A stretch of DNA of 8,108 nt from CAIZGX01 sp044374295 (GTDB taxonomy: Bacteria; Bacteroidota; Bacteroidia; Flavobacteriales_D; Sanyastnellaceae), in NCBI GenBank assembly GCA_044374295.1, contig JBILOU010000078.1:1-8108 (forward strand), read 5' to 3'. The notes beneath the pieces were generated by a model. The model was not told the DNA's origin. It did no database searches and saw only the letters and a list, made by a program, of their open reading frames with translations. Positions 5,398 to 8,108 of this stretch are shown in pieces. Made by a program: the position numbers and the translations under genes. Within the stretch, counting starts at the first letter, position 1. Every line of letters starts with the position of its first letter.

Positions 5398-5856
5398 CTA
5401 TAACGCACGCTCTAAATTCAGCAGCAATTCCTTCCGCGGAATGCCACCCGCAAAACCAGTGAGAGCGCCATTCTTCCCAATAACGCGATGACAAGGAACA
5501 ATTATCGCAATGGGATTTTTCCCGATGGCTTGTCCAATTGCGCGAATGGCTTTTTTATTTCCATATTGAAGAGAAACCCATTCATAAGATTTCGTTTCTG
5601 AGAATTCAATTTGAAGTAAAATCTTCCAAATCTTTTTTTGGAATTCAGTTCCGGAAGGAAGTAGGGGTAGATCGAAGGTTTGACGAGTGTTTGCGAAGTA
5701 CTCGTGAAGTTGTTTTTTGGCTATTTCTAGTATCTCACACGAACGTTGTTCCTTCAATTCTTCATCAGCAAAATCAACACGTGTTATGTTTTTTCCATCT
5801 GAAAACAAATGCAGATACCCGATTTTGAAATGATGGCTGATTTGATAAGATGTCAT
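5398..5856 (-). CDS. ogt: Methylated-DNA--protein-cysteine S-methyltransferase (O6-alkylguanine repair)
   Basis: This suicide repair enzyme moves the methyl group from O6-methylguanine (or O4-methylthymine) in DNA to its own cysteine. The 152-residue product carries the active-site motif PCHRVIG with Cys122 (121-127). Before it comes the DNA-binding helix-turn-helix segment AIRAIGQAIGKNP, and after it GALTGFAGGIPRKELLLNLE, all typical of the family. The N-terminal domain is short, as in compact Ogt/MGMT forms; there is no Ada-type AraC domain, so it is probably not a self-regulating Ada. I see no -7 box in front, and it sits 57 bp after nadD on the same strand, so read-through from the yicC-gmk-nadD operon is likely. 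A GC-rich hairpin lies in that gap. Confidence 0.93.
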   Translation of the reverse strand: MTSYQISHHFKIGYLHLFSDGKNITRVDFADEELKEQRSCEILEIAKKQLHEYFANTRQTFDLPLLPSGTEFQKKIWKILLQIEFSETKSYEWVSLQYGNKKAIRAIGQAIGKNPIAIIVPCHRVIGKNGALTGFAGGIPRKELLLNLERAL

Positions 5857-5874
5857 GCATTACATTCTTTTTTC

Positions 5875-5894
5875 CCCCCACCTTGCAGTGGGGG
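5875..5894. other. GC-rich hairpin between nadD and ogt
   Basis: CCCCCAC (5875-5881) pairs perfectly with GTGGGGG (5888-5894) around a 6-nt loop. On the minus strand, the direction of the operon, the hairpin is followed by A residues, not T, so it does not look like an intrinsic terminator for nadD. On the plus strand the T-run lies before it, not after. It may instead pace decay or translation between nadD and ogt. Confidence 0.6.
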
Positions 5895-5913
5895 CATTAC
5901 GAAGGTTGTGTTT

Positions 5914-6504
5914 TTATTCGGAGAGGTAAAGCTTATGAGTAATTAAGTATTCTATCACATTTTCAGAAATTACTTTCGAGTTAATCGAATGAGAGAGATT
6001 TTCGCGGATGGAAGAAGAAGAAATATCAAGCGGTTCGAAAGCTATGAATTCAAACTGTTCCGAATAATCTTGAACCAACGAATGACTTGCAAATTGATTT
6101 TCAATCTCGCGAGAGCAAACGAGGAATTTCACTGCTTGAATTAATTCTTCATACTTATACCAAGCGGGAAGCGAGTTCACCACATCGGTTCCGCAGAGGA
6201 TGTGAAAATTGAAGGAAGGATATTCTTCTTTCAATTTGAAAATGGTATGAATCGTATACGAAGGCGTGGGCATGTCGAATTCAATCGTACAGATTTTGAT
6301 CTTGCTTTCGTTTTGGAGTGCCAGAGAAACCATGTGCGCTCGATCGTTGGCAGAGGCCAAAGTGTTGAGCGATTTCAAAGGATTGTGCGGACTAACCACG
6401 AACCAGACTTCATCGCATTTATTCGATTGCAGCGCTGCATGCGCCATGGCGAGATGTCCGTTGTGAACGGGGTTGAACGATCCGAAGAGTAGTGCTATGT
6501 TCAT
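5914..6504 (-). CDS. nadD: Nicotinate-nucleotide adenylyltransferase
   Basis: NadD joins nicotinate mononucleotide and ATP to give deamido-NAD and pyrophosphate, an essential cytoplasmic step of NAD synthesis. The 196-residue protein has the expected length. The nucleotidyltransferase signature GSFNPVHNGH (8-17) is at the N-terminus, with His14 and His17 as the ATP-phosphate-binding pair, followed by VWFVVSPHNPLK. Near the C-terminus the second signature, SSSSIREN (the ISSTxIR motif), is present. The start ATG overlaps the gmk stop in an ATGA (6501-6504), a sign of translational coupling. Co-transcription with gmk and yicC is usual in this phylum. Confidence 0.96.
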   Translation of the reverse strand: MNIALLFGSFNPVHNGHLAMAHAALQSNKCDEVWFVVSPHNPLKSLNTLASANDRAHMVSLALQNESKIKICTIEFDMPTPSYTIHTIFKLKEEYPSFNFHILCGTDVVNSLPAWYKYEELIQAVKFLVCSREIENQFASHSLVQDYSEQFEFIAFEPLDISSSSIRENLSHSINSKVISENVIEYLITHKLYLSE

Positions 6505-7085
6505 TCAGCAAGGAAATCGTTCACCAACTTCAATGCTTCCGCTTTCGCAACATCTAAATTATCGTTCACCAAGCGCACATCGAACTTGTCGGCGTAGGTT
6601 AATTCCAATCCAGCTTTCGAAACACGTTGCTGAATTTTTTCTTCCGATTCTGTGGATCTGTTTTTCAATCGGTCCATCAACGCTACCACACTCGGAGGCT
6701 GAACAAAGACAGCCAGGGCGCGGTGATGAAATATTTCTTTGAGGTGAAGTCCGCCTACTACATCAACATCGAAGATGACGTGCTTGCCGCTTTTCCAAAT
6801 GCGTTCCACTTCGCTTTTGAGTGTTCCGTATTTCGTTCCGGCATAGACTTCTTCCCATTCAACGAATTCGTTGTTGTCTATTTTGTTTTGAAATTCTTCG
6901 TTCGACAAAAAGTGATAATCTTCTCCGTCTACTTCTTCTCCGCGACGCTCACGTGAAGTTGCGCTTACGCTGAAGGCCAACATGAGCGCGGGCTCTGAGA
7001 GCAAATATCTGACAAGCGTTGTTTTACCCGCGCCGCTAGGAGCAGAGAAAATAATGGCTTTTCCTTTAACTTGACTAGAGAACAT
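6501..7085 (-). CDS. gmk: Guanylate kinase
   Basis: Gmk phosphorylates GMP to GDP with ATP, supplying GTP and dGTP precursors. The 194-residue product has the P-loop APSGAGKT (15-22) and the GMP-binding segment SATSRERRGEEVDGEDYHF (41-59), with Arg45, Arg48 and Tyr57 at the conserved places. Next come FVEWEEVYAGTKYGT, the Walker-B-like VIFDVDVVGG and the lid region with RLKNRSTES. Length is slightly below the common 200-210. The ATG lies within the 3' end of yicC (11-bp overlap), and the stop overlaps the nadD start by 4 bp, so all three are probably translated from one mRNA. Confidence 0.96.
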   Translation of the reverse strand: MFSSQVKGKAIIFSAPSGAGKTTLVRYLLSEPALMLAFSVSATSRERRGEEVDGEDYHFLSNEEFQNKIDNNEFVEWEEVYAGTKYGTLKSEVERIWKSGKHVIFDVDVVGGLHLKEIFHHRALAVFVQPPSVVALMDRLKNRSTESEEKIQQRVSKAGLELTYADKFDVRLVNDNLDVAKAEALKLVNDFLAE

Positions 7086-7944
7086 TGTTGATTTGTTCTT
7101 TGATTTTTTCCAGTTCGTCCTTCATTTCTACAACCATGCGTTGCATCATTGCATCGTTGGCTTTCGAGCCAATGGTGTTGATCTCTCTTCCGATTTCTTG
7201 AGAAATAAATCCCAATTTTCTTCCCTGCGCACCACCGTTTAATTCTTCGTTGAACATCTCACAGTTCGAAAGCAAACGTTGCAATTCTTCCGAAACATCG
7301 AGTTTTTCCAAATAATAAATCAACTCCTGCTCAAATCTGTTCTCGTCTATTTTTTCCTTCCCAACCAATTCATCCAATTGCGCTTTGATACGCTCTCTGG
7401 TTTTTTCCTTGCGCTCTTCCATAGGCGCAATAAGGTCTTCACGCAAACGAAGAATATTCGCAATGCGCATTTCAAATTCTTTTTGAAGCTTCGCGCCTTC
7501 GGCTTGTCTGTAATTTTCGAAAAGATCGAACGCTTGTTTTACCAATGCAGCAATGCTGTTCCATTCGTCTTCCGTAGGCTCTGCCTGATCGAATTTCATG
7601 ACTTCAGGCATGCGCATGAGCGTGGCCAAAATGTCGGCTGAACCGAGGTCTTTTCCTTCCTTCCAAATTGAAAGTTCGTTGTAATACGAATTCATTAAGT
7701 CGGTATCGAGGTGCATGCGTTTTTCGCCACTGTTGTTTTCGATATAAATGGAAACCTCTGACTTTCCGCGAACGACAAGCTCTCCGTAAGTTGAACGCAA
7801 TTCCAGCTCTTTGTCGCGATACACACTTGGAACGCGAACGCTTAAGTCTAGTCCTTTGCTGTTGAGCGAGCGCACTTCAGCGGAGAACTTTTTGGTTTCT
7901 TTCTGAAGTTCGGCTTTACCGTAGCCGGTCATAGATCTTAACAT
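7075..7944 (-). CDS. yicC: YicC/YloC family endoribonuclease
   Basis: The 289-residue protein opens with the family signature MLRSMTGYGKAE and ends with the conserved C-terminal block GFISQEIGREINTIGSKAND followed by a long amphipathic helix (VVEMKDELEKIKEQINNV). This is the two-part YicC_N plus DUF1732 layout at the usual length of about 290. YicC proteins have been described as metal-dependent endoribonucleases, and in E. coli a link to decay of the small RNA RyhB was reported; the target in this organism is unknown. It is the first gene of the operon with gmk and nadD, and its own perfect -7 box lies 18 bp before the ATG. Confidence 0.93.
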   Translation of the reverse strand: MLRSMTGYGKAELQKETKKFSAEVRSLNSKGLDLSVRVPSVYRDKELELRSTYGELVVRGKSEVSIYIENNSGEKRMHLDTDLMNSYYNELSIWKEGKDLGSADILATLMRMPEVMKFDQAEPTEDEWNSIAALVKQAFDLFENYRQAEGAKLQKEFEMRIANILRLREDLIAPMEERKEKTRERIKAQLDELVGKEKIDENRFEQELIYYLEKLDVSEELQRLLSNCEMFNEELNGGAQGRKLGFISQEIGREINTIGSKANDAMMQRMVVEMKDELEKIKEQINNVL

Positions 7945-7953
7945 GTGTGCAAT

Positions 7954-7965
7954 TTTGCATGCAAA
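7954..7965. promoter_or_regulatory. 12-bp perfect palindrome at the yicC promoter
   Basis: TTTGCATGCAAA is a perfect palindrome that overlaps the downstream part of the yicC -7 box (7962-7969) and the likely transcription start. It could bind a dimeric regulator or be incidental. It is the only perfect 12-bp palindrome I noticed in this interval. Confidence 0.3.
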
Positions 7966-7969
7966 GATA
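7962..7969 (-). promoter_or_regulatory. -7 box of the yicC-gmk-nadD operon
   Basis: Read on the minus strand, TATCTTTG matches TAnnTTTG exactly. The expected start of transcription is about 14 nt before the ATG at 7944, so the leader is short and has no Shine-Dalgarno sequence. A -33 TTG at the normal distance is not evident. Confidence 0.55.
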
Positions 7970-7981
7970 CAACATTGAACA

Positions 7982-8011
7982 TTGGAGGTTAAAGAATGTT
8001 GTTTTCCTTTG
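7982..8011 (+). promoter_or_regulatory. Probable hemH promoter
   Basis: TTG at 7982-7984 serves as the -33 element, then a 19-bp spacer, then TTCCTTTG (8004-8011), which differs from TAnnTTTG at one base. Spacing fits the Bacteroidota consensus and places the mRNA start a few bases before ATG 8020. The -33 element falls in a tandem heptamer AACATTG (7971-7977, 7978-7984). Confidence 0.45.
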
Positions 8012-8019
8012 CAGACGAA

Positions 8020-8108
8020 ATGAAAATGAAAAAGACCGCTATTCTTTTGGTGAACTTAGGTTCACCCGACGCACCAACTCCAGGTGCTGTTTATAGATAT
8101 TTAACAGA
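8020..8108 (+). CDS. hemH: Ferrochelatase, N-terminal fragment (continues past window)
   Basis: The 29 complete codons read MKMKKTAILLVNLGSPDAP and then TPGAVYRYLT, which is the highly conserved N-terminus of ferrochelatase. The enzyme inserts iron into protoporphyrin IX in the last step of haem synthesis. Only the N-terminus is in the window, so active-site residues cannot be checked. ATG 8020 is preferred; ATG 8026 and an in-frame ATG at 7996 are possible, but the latter lies upstream of the predicted -7 box. The gene diverges from yicC across 75 bp. Confidence 0.85.
   Translation, partial: MKMKKTAILLVNLGSPDAPTPGAVYRYLT

Noticed and set aside
5895..5910. Degenerate mini-hairpin unit (CATTACGAAGGT) near the nadD-ogt hairpin
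   Set aside because: It resembles a linker plus GAA loop but pairs by only two bases and is not repeated.

Overview
The window looks like chromosomal DNA of a Bacteroidota bacterium, probably from the Flavobacteriia. Four things point there. The first gene ends in a type IX secretion sorting domain. Several starts are preceded by the Bacteroidota -7 box (TAnnTTTG) instead of a Shine-Dalgarno sequence. There is a short outer-membrane beta-barrel gene with a C-terminal Phe. And yicC-gmk-nadD are packed in one operon. Genus cannot be told from the sequence alone.

Layout, left to right. 1-750 (+) is the 3' end of a secreted, surface-anchored protein, followed by a strong terminator. 751-1102 is a 352-bp gene-free stretch with a polypyrimidine tract and two arrays of very short hairpins. 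1103-2350 (+) is a MacB/FtsX-type ABC permease that overlaps, tail to tail, an outer-membrane beta-barrel gene (2347-3072, -). That gene diverges from an rmlD-like dTDP-4-dehydrorhamnose reductase (3142-3978, +) across a 69-bp interval in which two -7 boxes form an inverted repeat. The rmlD-like gene converges on a membrane-anchored PHP-like protein (4003-5268, -), and a third mini-hairpin array lies where the two genes meet. Then come ogt (5398-5856), nadD (5914-6504), gmk (6501-7085) and yicC (7075-7944), all on the minus strand; yicC, gmk and nadD overlap and ogt follows after a 57-bp gap with a GC-rich hairpin. The 5' end of hemH (8020 onward, +) diverges from yicC.

The housekeeping part is conventional: NAD synthesis, GMP phosphorylation, RNA processing, alkylation repair and the last step of haem synthesis. 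The cell-surface part (T9SS cargo, permease, beta-barrel, dTDP-rhamnose enzyme) suggests envelope functions but is not one obvious pathway.

The most unusual content is the mini-hairpin arrays at 956-998, 1015-1072 and 3982-4060. Each is a row of perfect inverted repeats with 3-5 bp stems and 3-nt loops. Within an array the linker and outer stem bases are constant (TG with ATC/GAT; ATTC with G/C; mostly CCTC with GT/AC), while inner stem and loop vary. One array supplies the Arg-rich C-terminus and stop codon of the PHP-like protein. I do not recognise this as a named repeat family. Whether it is already described needs a database search I cannot run.
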